Assembly: GCA_934700615.1 (NCBI GenBank)
Contig: CAKUXR010000018.1
Span: forward strand, 3,209 to 67,208
Source: an uncultured Bacteroidales bacterium
Lineage (GTDB): Bacteria; Bacteroidota; Bacteroidia; Bacteroidales; UBA932
DNA length: 64,000 nt
Reading direction: 5' to 3'
This document shows, one piece after another, positions 1-8,178 of this stretch. Position 1 is the stretch's first letter. The number at the start of each line of letters is the position of its first letter. A program made the position numbers and the translations under genes. The notes beneath the pieces were generated by a model, which made no database searches, was not told where the DNA came from, and worked only from the letters and a program-made list of their open reading frames with translations.

Positions 1-1069
1 TGAGGTTCGGTTCCCAAGGCTCCACGCCAATGTCATAGCTGGAATCAAGTGCATCTGCATATTCGTAGAAATATTCGTCGGCCAGACCTCCGAAACTGTG
101 ACCGAATTCATGGACTACGACCGGGCGGAACTGGCGGTGATGCGCCGTCGTGAGGGTATAGGAATTATATATTCCACCGCCACCGTAAGTGTCTGTGTTT
201 GCGAGGATTATGATATGCTCATATGGAATGCCCGTCAGCTGGTCATGAATGTCGTGGACATTCTCGCTTGTAAGATATCTGTCAGAATAGAAAGTCGAGA
301 AGTGTGAACTCAATGCCGTGTTCCTCCATTGGCCTTTAAGAGGCTCGGAAACGCCCGAATCCTTCGAAACTGACTCTACGGCTATTATGTTCAGACAATC
401 CTCCATCTTGGAGAACGGTTCCGCTGAAAGAAGCGCATCGCATGCCGCCTGCGCATCCTTGCGGAATGTTTTCATATCCTTTGCCGAATAGCCCTCAGCC
501 ATTATCACCACGTCAATGCAGTCCTTGCTGTCGCCTCCTTTGTGAAGGTAACTCCAGCGTGCCTCGGAAACGGGAGCCCTGCGGACCAGAATGTCAGACG
601 GGTCGAAAATGAAATCATGCCCGGCGGCCACTTCTCCCTTATTGTTGAAAAGTCTCAGAGAAATCTCGACCTTGCGTTTCGGCATCGGCACGAGAACAGT
701 GTGCTCGAATGACCTTGCGCGATGCTTTGCCTCATCAGTAGTCAGCCATTCATTGAAAAGAGAAGAAAATGACCAGGCATAGAGGCGGGCGCCGGTTTCG
801 GCATCCTTCATCAGGATCTCTCCATTTCCGCGGAGCGGCATCCTGTCGAGATTGACTCTCCTGCCGTACCATCCGTCGGAGGACTCCAAGCAGTCGAGAC
901 TCAATGACTGGCCGGCAGCATCCCCGCTGAAACAATAATCGACGCGCAGAGTCGAGTCTGCAAAATTGTCGGAAAATCTCACCTGAGCCAGTGCCTGAGG
1001 GCAAGACACACCCGCAGAAACGGCAATGATGAGAACTGTCAATGTCTTAAGAAAGTGATTTCTGGTCAT
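1..1069 (-). CDS. Secreted M64-family metallopeptidase, C-terminus cut by window edge
   Basis: Translating the minus strand from the ATG at 1069 gives an open frame of about 356 residues that runs off the left edge, so the stop lies outside the window. The first 27 residues or so form a signal peptide ending near ALAQ. A beta-rich N-terminal domain follows, as in M64 (IgA-peptidase type) proteins of Bacteroidetes. The zinc-binding motif HEFGH is at about residues 320-324 and is followed by SFGGLADEY, the M64 signature. Family knowledge: these are zinc-dependent secreted peptidases, and the gut members are broadly annotated as IgA peptidases without proof of substrate. It is transcribed away from the SNF2 gene. 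Confident in the family, not in the substrate. Confidence 0.88.
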   Translation of the reverse strand, partial: MTRNHFLKTLTVLIIAVSAGVSCPQALAQVRFSDNFADSTLRVDYCFSGDAAGQSLSLDCLESSDGWYGRRVNLDRMPLRGNGEILMKDAETGARLYAWSFSSLFNEWLTTDEAKHRARSFEHTVLVPMPKRKVEISLRLFNNKGEVAAGHDFIFDPSDILVRRAPVSEARWSYLHKGGDSKDCIDVVIMAEGYSAKDMKTFRKDAQAACDALLSAEPFSKMEDCLNIIAVESVSKDSGVSEPLKGQWRNTALSSHFSTFYSDRYLTSENVHDIHDQLTGIPYEHIIILANTDTYGGGGIYNSYTLTTAHHRQFRPVVVHEFGHSFGGLADEYFYEYADALDSSYDIGVEPWEPNL

Positions 1070-1191
1070 TTTGTGTGAATTTCATTATAATGGAACTCAC
1101 AACCTGCTGCCATTTCCGTGCCACAATCTAAAACATTTCAGATAATTGCCCGCAATTCAGTGTATAATCCAGTTGATATTGACATGAAATA

Positions 1192-1223
1192 TTTGCGGCT
1201 GGCATTGATTCTCTTTATCTTTG
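1192..1223 (+). promoter_or_regulatory. Bacteroidetes-type promoter for the SNF2 gene
   Basis: A TTTG at 1192-1195 is followed after 20 bases by TATCTTTG at 1216-1223, matching the Bacteroidetes -33/-7 pattern (TTTG, about 19-21 bases, TAnnTTTG). Transcription would start near 1230, about 64 bases before the ATG at 1294. Confidence 0.65.
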
Positions 1224-1293
1224 TATTTGCTAATTACGTACTGAATTTGCAGTAACATTGACAATATCTTTTGTCGTAGAAATATTCTTAATT

Positions 1294-4200
1294 ATGAACA
1301 GGCCTTCCGCTCATCTGAAGAAACTTAAATCTGTTTTTCCGAAACTCGAATGGAACCTCACTGAAAGGCAGTGGGTGCTTTTGAGCTATATAGCATTGAC
1401 AGATTCATGCGACTATAGCACAAGAACATTGAAATCAAAGCTTAAGTTGTGGTACCCGACAAATGAGGAACTCAGGGCTGACTTGGAAGTTCTTGTGAAA
1501 AACCACTATGTAAACTGGACTCTAACGTGGAGCGACAGGATATATGAGGTGGATTGTTTCTACTATATGAAGGTGGCCCTCAATGCCTTGCTGTATTATC
1601 CGGAACTCCCGAAATATGACCGTTCCGGTTCGACATCTCGCGCGTCTCTTGTCCAGTGCATTTTCAATAATGACACCGAGAAACTTGCCCGTATGTTTGA
1701 TTTCCAGTTCTGGCTGATGTCCGAATGTACAAACGATCTGATTCCGGTCATGTTCGATGAAGCCTTCAGTGCGATATTCGAGAGGGCGCCGCAGGAAGAG
1801 CTCTCGAGTTTCTTCAGTTTTGCCTTGCTTTCGAATGAAGCCAATGGCACTATTGACAAAAGTTTTCTGGATAAAGCGGAAAAATTCATAAAAGATTATG
1901 TCGAAGCGGATGAGAGAAAACTGATGAGTGAAGTCAATGCTTACAGATGGCTCGTGGAAGGGCTTTGGACAGAGTCGCTTGTCGCGGCTGGAGCCTTGGA
2001 CTCCGTAGCGGAATCAGTCTGTGCTGTCAGGCTTTTGTATAAAGGAGATTACAACGCGGCAATTGATCTTTTTGAACATGCTCTCAAACTTGAAAAGAAT
2101 CGGAACACGAGATTGAAGCCGAAGAATTACCTGCCTTCGCCTGTCATGACATATTTTCTGATATCTGCATATATTCTGGAAGGCAGCGAGAAATATCAGA
2201 AGAAACTTACTTCCTTTTTGAATAAAAAGGCGGATCCTGTCCAGTTCGGAGCTGCAATATATCTCGCGCAGAAGTCGTTGGGCTATGATGAGATGCGTAT
2301 ATCTGAGGGAATTCCGTCAGTTGAAAGTATGCTTCGCGAGACCGTGGAACTGTATTCCGGATTCGAGAGTCGTTTCGGAGCAAGTCTTATCAAAGAAAAA
2401 GTGGAAGTGCCGACGCCGTTGATGGCAGTGGTCAGATATGAGACTGGTATCGGTCTTGGCGAAGAGGAAAGGCAATCTCTGGAAAACTTGTTCGGCGGGT
2501 CACCTATTATGTCAAGAATGCACTTCAAGCAGCCGTGGGAACACGATTTGGCGGTTCTTGAAAATCTCATTGACAGCAGTCAGGACAAAAAGGCGGAGGA
2601 TAAGAAATCCGGTCGTCTCATCTATGTTGCAAACAAGCAGGGCCAGGTTGCGATTAAAGAACAGGGAATACTAAAGAGCGGCAGGTGGAGCGCAGGTAAG
2701 GCTGTGGCCATATCCTCCTTGTTGACAGGATTTTACGGCAGTGTCTGTGATGAATATGACAGCCGTGTCATTGAAAGGCTCAGGTCTCGTCTGATATTGA
2801 ATGATGCCCATCTCTTCCCGGCTTTGATAGGCTGTGACAGAGTGTTTTACGATAGCTACGATGAGGAAAACAGGATTGCCGTCAATGATGAAACGCCGTT
2901 CGTAACATTGGAAAAGGATAAGAAGCAAAAGATGTTCGTATTCGGAACCAATGTTCCGAAAATGCGGTATTACAACGAATTCATGAGGGAATCCGTTGTA
3001 AGAGTCAATCCTCACTCGTATAATGTCATTCGCCTGAATCTGGTGCAGAAACAGTTTCTGGACAAACTTTTTGCCACCAAGGCCACATTCCCTGAAAGTG
3101 CGGAAGGTACTTTACAGGGTATGGTGCCAAGGATTGAAAAAATCATCGAAGTTCACTCTGAATATTTCCGCTCGGCCTCTATTGTTGAGGATAAGGACGG
3201 CAATCCGAGGATTTATATCCGCATCATTCCCAAACCTGCCTCATTTGCATTGACCTTATACACAAGGCCTTTGGACGGAGGAAAAATCACTTTCAGGCCG
3301 GGCTTGGGCGAACATTCCTTCTACGATGCTTCAGACGGGAAGCGCTGGCATGTGAACAGGGATATGAAAACTGAGCGCGCAAATTTCAAGACGTTGTCCG
3401 GAAGAATTGATTTTGAAAGCATGGATTTCGACGAAGATTATTATCTGCCGTCGATTCCGCAGATGCTGGATATTCTCGAACAGACCAGAGATATGACGGA
3501 TATCTGTACTCTTGAATGGCCTGAAGGCAAGCAGCTTAAGGTTCTTGGAAGACTTGAGCAATCTGCAATTAATATCCATGTGAAATCCAATGAAAACTGG
3601 TTTGAAATCGAGGGAGAGGCCAATGCCGGAGAACATCAATTCACGCTGGACCAGATTATGGCTGCGCTTTCAGCAGGAGGATATTCTGACGGATACCTGA
3701 AAATGGGTGAGGATGAATATGTTGCATTGTCTGACTCTCTTGCCAAGTATATGAAACGACTCGAATCTCTCGGGCAGTCGCAGAAAGGGACTGAGCGGGT
3801 TTCAGTGTTTCAGGCCGGTCTCCTCGCGGATTTGGTGAAGAAGAGCGGTGTCAATGCTGCTGTGGACAAGGAGTATAAGAAGGCTGTTGAAAGGATGAAG
3901 GATTCGGAAAAATATATTCCGACTGTTCCTGATGGTCTCAAAGCTGACCTTCGCGATTACCAGCTGGATGGCTATAAATGGATGTCCAGACTCGATTATT
4001 GGGGTGCCGGAGCCTGTCTGGCTGACGATATGGGACTCGGAAAGACTGTCCAGACCATAGCGTTCCTGTTGTCGAAAGCCGCTCAAGGACCGTCACTTGT
4101 GGTTGCGCCGGCATCAGTTGTCATGAACTGGCAGAGAGAACTTGCCAAGTTCGCTCCTGCACTGCATCCTGTGATTTTCAATGAGGCAGACGACCGTTCT

Positions 4201-5304
4201 GCAACGCTCAGTTCTGCGGGGCCCTATGACATTGTCATCGCCACTTACGGGCTTTTGACAAAAGAACAGGAGACCTTTTCCGGAATCCGGTGGAATGTTG
4301 CATGTCTTGACGAGGCCCATACAATCAAGAACAGGGATACGAAGATGTCCGCTGCTGCGATGTCGCTTCATGCCGGGAGCCGTATCATATTGACAGGTAC
4401 ACCGGTACAGAATTATCTGGGCGAACTCTGGAACCTTTATCAATTCATCAATCCGGGACTGCTCGGCACGTTTGAGCAGTTCTCGGCGAAATTCATAACT
4501 CCGATAGAAAATGGTGATGACGAGCGTCGTGCCCAGCTGAAACGCATAATCCAGCCGTTCATCCTCAGGAGGACGAAGGGAGAGGTAGTGGAGGAACTGC
4601 CTGACAAGACCGAAATTATGCGTCTGGTGGAGCTGTCGCCGGCAGAATTCGTCGCGTACGAGACAATGCGGGAAGATGCGAAATCCAAGCTCGAGTCCGA
4701 GGGTAAGGTCAATGTCAATGCGCTTGCGGCAATTACGAAACTTCGTGAGGCGGCTTGCGCGATGCCTCTTGTGCGAAAGGGCTGGAAAGAGACTCCTACC
4801 AAGATATCTGCCCTGATGGAACTGGTACAGGAAATTATTTCAGGCGGAAACAGCGTGTTGATATTCAGTCAATTCACCAGTTTCCTGAACATGGTCTCCA
4901 ATGATTTGAAGACGTCAGGAATTGAACATTTCTATCTGAACGGAAGTACACCGATAAAGCAGAGACAGGTGATGGTCAATGACTTTCAGCATGGAGCCTG
5001 TCCTGTTTTCCTTATCAGTCTCAAGGCTGGCGGTCTGGGGCTGAACCTTACCGGAGCCAATTATGTCATCCATCTGGATCCGTGGTGGAACCCTGCCATA
5101 GAACAACAAGCCACAGACCGCGCCTACCGTATCGGACAGCAGCAGAATGTGACTGTATATCATCTTATTTCCAAAGGTACTATTGAGGAGAAGATTCTCC
5201 GTCTGCACAAGGTGAAACAGAATCTTGCAGATTCCATTTTGGAGGGAACGTCACAAAGTCATGCCATTACCTTGGCTGAGTTGCGTGAGTTGGTGAATTC
5301 CTAG
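1294..5304 (+). CDS. Large SNF2-family helicase-like ATPase
   Basis: A 1336-residue protein whose C-terminal 450 residues are a complete SNF2/Rad54-type ATPase: DDMGLGKT (Walker A) near residue 911, DEAH near 1005, LTGTPVQN near 1032, and motif VI QATDRAYRIGQ near 1271. Family knowledge: such proteins translocate on double-stranded DNA and remodel protein-DNA complexes or stalled RNA polymerase. The first 880 or so residues match no domain I recognise and show no SWIM zinc finger. The reading frame can be extended upstream to a TTG at 1258, but I chose ATG 1294 because the promoter with its -7 box at 1216-1223 leaves a normal leader and the extra residues look non-coding. The stop codon overlaps that of the convergent cytidine deaminase within a single CTAG. 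Confidence 0.92.
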   Translation: MNRPSAHLKKLKSVFPKLEWNLTERQWVLLSYIALTDSCDYSTRTLKSKLKLWYPTNEELRADLEVLVKNHYVNWTLTWSDRIYEVDCFYYMKVALNALLYYPELPKYDRSGSTSRASLVQCIFNNDTEKLARMFDFQFWLMSECTNDLIPVMFDEAFSAIFERAPQEELSSFFSFALLSNEANGTIDKSFLDKAEKFIKDYVEADERKLMSEVNAYRWLVEGLWTESLVAAGALDSVAESVCAVRLLYKGDYNAAIDLFEHALKLEKNRNTRLKPKNYLPSPVMTYFLISAYILEGSEKYQKKLTSFLNKKADPVQFGAAIYLAQKSLGYDEMRISEGIPSVESMLRETVELYSGFESRFGASLIKEKVEVPTPLMAVVRYETGIGLGEEERQSLENLFGGSPIMSRMHFKQPWEHDLAVLENLIDSSQDKKAEDKKSGRLIYVANKQGQVAIKEQGILKSGRWSAGKAVAISSLLTGFYGSVCDEYDSRVIERLRSRLILNDAHLFPALIGCDRVFYDSYDEENRIAVNDETPFVTLEKDKKQKMFVFGTNVPKMRYYNEFMRESVVRVNPHSYNVIRLNLVQKQFLDKLFATKATFPESAEGTLQGMVPRIEKIIEVHSEYFRSASIVEDKDGNPRIYIRIIPKPASFALTLYTRPLDGGKITFRPGLGEHSFYDASDGKRWHVNRDMKTERANFKTLSGRIDFESMDFDEDYYLPSIPQMLDILEQTRDMTDICTLEWPEGKQLKVLGRLEQSAINIHVKSNENWFEIEGEANAGEHQFTLDQIMAALSAGGYSDGYLKMGEDEYVALSDSLAKYMKRLESLGQSQKGTERVSVFQAGLLADLVKKSGVNAAVDKEYKKAVERMKDSEKYIPTVPDGLKADLRDYQLDGYKWMSRLDYWGAGACLADDMGLGKTVQTIAFLLSKAAQGPSLVVAPASVVMNWQRELAKFAPALHPVIFNEADDRSATLSSAGPYDIVIATYGLLTKEQETFSGIRWNVACLDEAHTIKNRDTKMSAAAMSLHAGSRIILTGTPVQNYLGELWNLYQFINPGLLGTFEQFSAKFITPIENGDDERRAQLKRIIQPFILRRTKGEVVEELPDKTEIMRLVELSPAEFVAYETMREDAKSKLESEGKVNVNALAAITKLREAACAMPLVRKGWKETPTKISALMELVQEIISGGNSVLIFSQFTSFLNMVSNDLKTSGIEHFYLNGSTPIKQRQVMVNDFQHGACPVFLISLKAGGLGLNLTGANYVIHLDPWWNPAIEQQATDRAYRIGQQQNVTVYHLISKGTIEEKILRLHKVKQNLADSILEGTSQSHAITLAELRELVNS

Positions 5305-5777
5305 TCGAGATTCGTGAATATGAACGGGAGCACGTCATCCACTTTCTCGAATTTGAGGATTACGTCGCTTCCGTAGAGCAGAACGCTCATGTTCTGGCCT
5401 GCAACTTTCTGATATTCAGCCATCACCTGACGGCATGCACCACAAGGCGCGGTAATTCCGCTGTTCAGTTTGCCGTTCTGTGCACCGGTTATGGCTATGC
5501 TTCTCATCGGTGTCCGGGGATGATTCGCGTGGGCTGCGAACATGGCCGTCCTCTCAGCGCAAAGTCCTGACGGATAGGCGGAATTCTCCTGATTCGCTCC
5601 GCTCACTATGCTGCCGTCGGCAAGCCTCACGGCTGCACCTACATTGAAATTCGAATATGGCGCATAGGATCCTGTCAATGCCTTTTCTGCGGCCTCGCAG
5701 AGTTCCCTGTCCTGCGGCTCCAGTTCATCCAGTGAACTGAATTCCTTATAGTTGATTTCCAGTGTTTTATTTGTCAT
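5301..5777 (-). CDS. cdd: Cytidine deaminase
   Basis: A 158-residue protein of the small homotetrameric cytidine deaminase type, which converts cytidine and deoxycytidine to uridine and deoxyuridine in pyrimidine salvage. It has the zinc-site motifs CAERTA (Cys ligand and catalytic Glu) and PCGACRQ (two Cys ligands). The frame is open 18 codons further upstream to 5831, but a good -7 box TATCTTTG lies inside that extension at 5815-5808, so translation most likely begins at the ATG at 5777. It is convergent with the SNF2 gene and shares the CTAG stop sequence. Confidence 0.93.
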   Translation of the reverse strand: MTNKTLEINYKEFSSLDELEPQDRELCEAAEKALTGSYAPYSNFNVGAAVRLADGSIVSGANQENSAYPSGLCAERTAMFAAHANHPRTPMRSIAITGAQNGKLNSGITAPCGACRQVMAEYQKVAGQNMSVLLYGSDVILKFEKVDDVLPFIFTNLD

Positions 5778-5807
5778 AATATCAATGTCTTTGTTGTCAA
5801 TCGTTTC

Positions 5808-5815
5808 AAAGATAG
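5808..5815 (-). promoter_or_regulatory. -7 box for cdd
   Basis: TATCTTTG on the minus strand matches TAnnTTTG and lies about 31 bases upstream of the preferred cdd start. No convincing -33 element at ideal spacing was seen. The position decides between the two possible starts of cdd. Confidence 0.5.
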
Positions 5816-5869
5816 GAATTTTGCGTTTCAAAATGAAAATTTTCCTCGTGCATTTATTCGGAATCTGAT

Positions 5870-5877
5870 TATCTTTG
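5870..5877 (+). promoter_or_regulatory. -7 box for mnmA
   Basis: TATCTTTG, a full match to TAnnTTTG, lies 79 bases upstream of the mnmA ATG at 5957 and is divergent from the cdd promoter. The -33 element is not clear. Confidence 0.5.
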
Positions 5878-5956
5878 CATGTTTTGAATGTTTTTGAAGC
5901 CGGTTATGGGCATTTTCCGATGGCCGGCGACAAAGCGACTGTAGATTGTCATTGAT

Positions 5957-7393
5957 ATGGGTAAGAAAGTTTGCATCGGTCTTTCCGGAGGTGTTGATTC
6001 AAGTGTGGCTGCTCTGCTTTTGAAGCAGCAGGGTTATGACGTATTCGCCATGTTCATGCAGAACTGGCATGATACGGAAGGCACTCTGCATGGAGACTGC
6101 GAGTGGGAAGAGGACCGGTTCGTGGCCGAGATGGTCGCGAGGAAAATCGGTATCCCGTTCTATTTCATTGACTTGAGCAATGAATATCGTCAGCGCGTGG
6201 TCGATTACATGTTCGACGAATATTCCAAGGGCAGGACTCCGAACCCGGATGTGCTCTGCAATCGTGAGATCAAGTTCGATGCATTTCTGAAGGCTGCCAG
6301 GAAGATGGGTGCTGACCTCGTTGCGACCGGACATTATTGCCGCAAGGAACCTGCACTTGGTCCTGACGGACAGCAACTTATGCGTGACGGGAAACCTGTC
6401 TGGAGAATTCTTGCCGGTTCGGACCCGAACAAGGACCAGAGCTATTTTCTTTGTCAATTGACTGAGGAGCAGCTTTCAATGGCGTTGTTTCCGATAGGGG
6501 ACATTTGCAAGCCGGAGGTGCGACGTCTTGCTGCGGAGGCTGATTTGCCGTCTGCTGAAAAGAAGGATTCGCAGGGAATCTGTTTTGTGGGAAAAGTCGA
6601 TTTGCCGGTCTTCCTGCAGCAGAAATTGAAATCTGTCGAGGGGGATGTCGTCGAGGTTTACGATGCTTTTTTCAATGTCTCCCCTCAGTATCAGTTCATA
6701 GGGTCCACTCTGGCATCATTGATGGTTTCAGGCAGCGAGGGTAATGTCAATCTCATAACTGATTATATTTCAGATGACAAGTCCGCCCATTCGGAAGCAG
6801 GCTCTTTCGAAGGAGGATGTCGTGCCGAGTCGATATATGACTTCGGCAAGGTCCGTGCCCTTTCTGATGAGGATTTCTTAAGACTTTCTGAACCGGTGAC
6901 TTATGATGACATCAAGTTCGAGACGGAGACTTATCGTTCAGGAAAGCATCATATAAAGAAGACTCGTTACAAGGCCAATCCTTATGGGGCGGTCGTCGGA
7001 CGTCATGAGGGGGCGCAGTTCTATACTATCGGACAGCGGAAGGGCCTGAATATCGGCGGTCACAAGGATTCGCTTTTCGTGATTTCCACTGACATTGACA
7101 AGAATATCATTTACGTGGGGGAGGGGCATCAGCACAAGGGCCTGTCGCGCAGTTGTCTTGTGGTGAGGCCGGACGAGATTCATTGGATTCGCGAGGATTT
7201 GCGTATGCAGCCGGGTGACATCAGGCGTTATCGTGTCCGTATCCGTTATCGCCAGCCTCTCCAGGATGCACTCCTGGTCATGCGTGAAGCCGGTTTGTTC
7301 ATCCTTTTCGAGACCCCTCAGCGTGGCATTACGCCTGGCCAGTTCGCCGTATGGTACGACCGTGACGAAATGCTCGGCTCAGGAGTAATCTGA
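5957..7393 (+). CDS. mnmA: tRNA-specific 2-thiouridylase MnmA with long insertion
   Basis: This enzyme activates U34 of tRNA-Lys, -Glu and -Gln with ATP and inserts sulfur to give 2-thiouridine. The N-terminal PP-loop GLSGGVDSS (residues 8-16), the catalytic Cys in NPDVLCNREIKF (near residue 102) and the second Cys in SQGICFVGK (near residue 212) are all present, as are the downstream GRHEGAQFYTIGQRKGL signature and the C-terminal beta-barrel. At 478 residues it is about 110 longer than typical MnmA. The excess is one insertion, roughly residues 230-340, in the loop between EGDVVEV and GAVVGRHEG. Family knowledge: Bacteroidetes MnmA often carries a shorter insert here. The catalytic residues are intact, so I expect it to be functional. 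Confidence 0.95.
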   Translation: MGKKVCIGLSGGVDSSVAALLLKQQGYDVFAMFMQNWHDTEGTLHGDCEWEEDRFVAEMVARKIGIPFYFIDLSNEYRQRVVDYMFDEYSKGRTPNPDVLCNREIKFDAFLKAARKMGADLVATGHYCRKEPALGPDGQQLMRDGKPVWRILAGSDPNKDQSYFLCQLTEEQLSMALFPIGDICKPEVRRLAAEADLPSAEKKDSQGICFVGKVDLPVFLQQKLKSVEGDVVEVYDAFFNVSPQYQFIGSTLASLMVSGSEGNVNLITDYISDDKSAHSEAGSFEGGCRAESIYDFGKVRALSDEDFLRLSEPVTYDDIKFETETYRSGKHHIKKTRYKANPYGAVVGRHEGAQFYTIGQRKGLNIGGHKDSLFVISTDIDKNIIYVGEGHQHKGLSRSCLVVRPDEIHWIREDLRMQPGDIRRYRVRIRYRQPLQDALLVMREAGLFILFETPQRGITPGQFAVWYDRDEMLGSGVI

Positions 7394-7449
7394 TTTCCAG
7401 TCCCGGGATGCTCAGGATGATTTTCTATTGTCTCCTGTTGTCGTTTTTA

Positions 7450-7609
7450 AGTAAGCATGAAAAAATAAGTTGGTAAAGATTTGTGATGTATTTTCGAGGA
7501 TAGATTCCTTTTCGAAGAAGGAGTGTACTGGACGTACACGACTGATGAAAAAAGGAATATAGACCGAAAAGACTAGCAAAGATTACCAAGTTATTTTTTA
7601 AGGATTACT
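7450..7609. repeat. 160-bp palindromic element, copy 1
   Basis: This stretch matches 20477-20636 over 160 bases without gaps and with about nine mismatches. Both ends begin AGTAA when read inward and carry imperfect inverted repeats of about 34 bases (AAAAAATAAgTTGGTAA on the left against AAAAAATAAcTTGGTAA on the right). A second inner inverted repeat (ATAGATTCC against ATATTCC) and a central GTGTAC-TGGAC-GTACAC stem mean almost the whole element can fold into one long hairpin. It has no coding capacity. It sits between the convergent mnmA and the small membrane-protein gene, whose last codons and stop it supplies. It is MITE-like or REP-like. No transposase is in the window. Confidence 0.8.
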
Positions 7610-8101
7610 AAGTTTTCGCATCAGGGAGAAGACCAGGTTTTGAGCCTTTCTGCTCGGGAGTATCCACAGCCAGGCGGTCAGACCGGCGCAGACCAGTCCC
7701 TGAATCTTGGACAGCAGGCTTGAACCGAAGAAAATTTCAGTGAGCATAGTCAGCAGAAACATCAGCATTACGGCTCCACGCAGGATGGTGCTCCTGTTGC
7801 CCTCCTTGAAAGATGCCGCGTAACGGTAAATGGTCTTTCCGTCCTTTTCGGTCTCGCCGGCACTCTCCAGATGGCATGAAATGTAACGCTTTCTCCATGC
7901 GGAAGACCAGTCCAGAAACAAGTCGCAATCTCCTGTGGAATCCGGCAATATGGCTTCGCTCAATTCGCTGGGCCTCAGTACCTTGCCGTAAACTTCCAAC
8001 TCGGCCTTTACCTGACCAAGTGTGTTTCCGTAGTTCTCCTCTGTCTCGAAAAGAGTCATTCCCGCGTCCATCATCTGGACTTTAGTATCAAATTTTTTCA
8101 T
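7598..8101 (-). CDS. Uncharacterised protein with two C-terminal membrane helices
   Basis: A 167-residue protein starting at the ATG at 8101, behind a -7 box at 8147-8140. The frame is open ten codons further upstream, but that part overlaps the promoter. Residues 1-110 or so are hydrophilic and acidic. Two hydrophobic segments follow near residues 110-127 and 133-150, so it is probably an inner-membrane protein with a cytoplasmic N-terminal domain. I do not recognise a family. The last codons and the stop fall inside the 160-bp repeat, so the original C-terminus may have been replaced when the element inserted. Confidence 0.7.
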   Translation of the reverse strand: MKKFDTKVQMMDAGMTLFETEENYGNTLGQVKAELEVYGKVLRPSELSEAILPDSTGDCDLFLDWSSAWRKRYISCHLESAGETEKDGKTIYRYAASFKEGNRSTILRGAVMLMFLLTMLTEIFFGSSLLSKIQGLVCAGLTAWLWILPSRKAQNLVFSLMRKLSNP

Positions 8102-8139
8102 GTTTCCGTCGTTTCGACCATAAATTTTCACAATCCATG

Positions 8140-8156
8140 CAAAATTAATAATTTTG
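8140..8156. promoter_or_regulatory. Divergent back-to-back -7 boxes
   Basis: CAAAATTA-A-TAATTTTG is a perfect 17-base palindrome. Read on the minus strand it gives TAATTTTG (8147-8140) for the membrane-protein gene. Read on the plus strand it gives TAATTTTG (8149-8156) for the solute-binding lipoprotein. Both fit TAnnTTTG and lie one base apart, so the two promoters would compete for sigma factor. Confidence 0.55.
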
Positions 8157-8178
8157 ACGGATTAAGTAAAGCTACCCG

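Noticed and set aside
7450..7609. 160-bp repeat as CRISPR, insertion sequence or coding unit
   Set aside because: Only two copies 13 kb apart, no spacers, no open frame long enough for a transposase.
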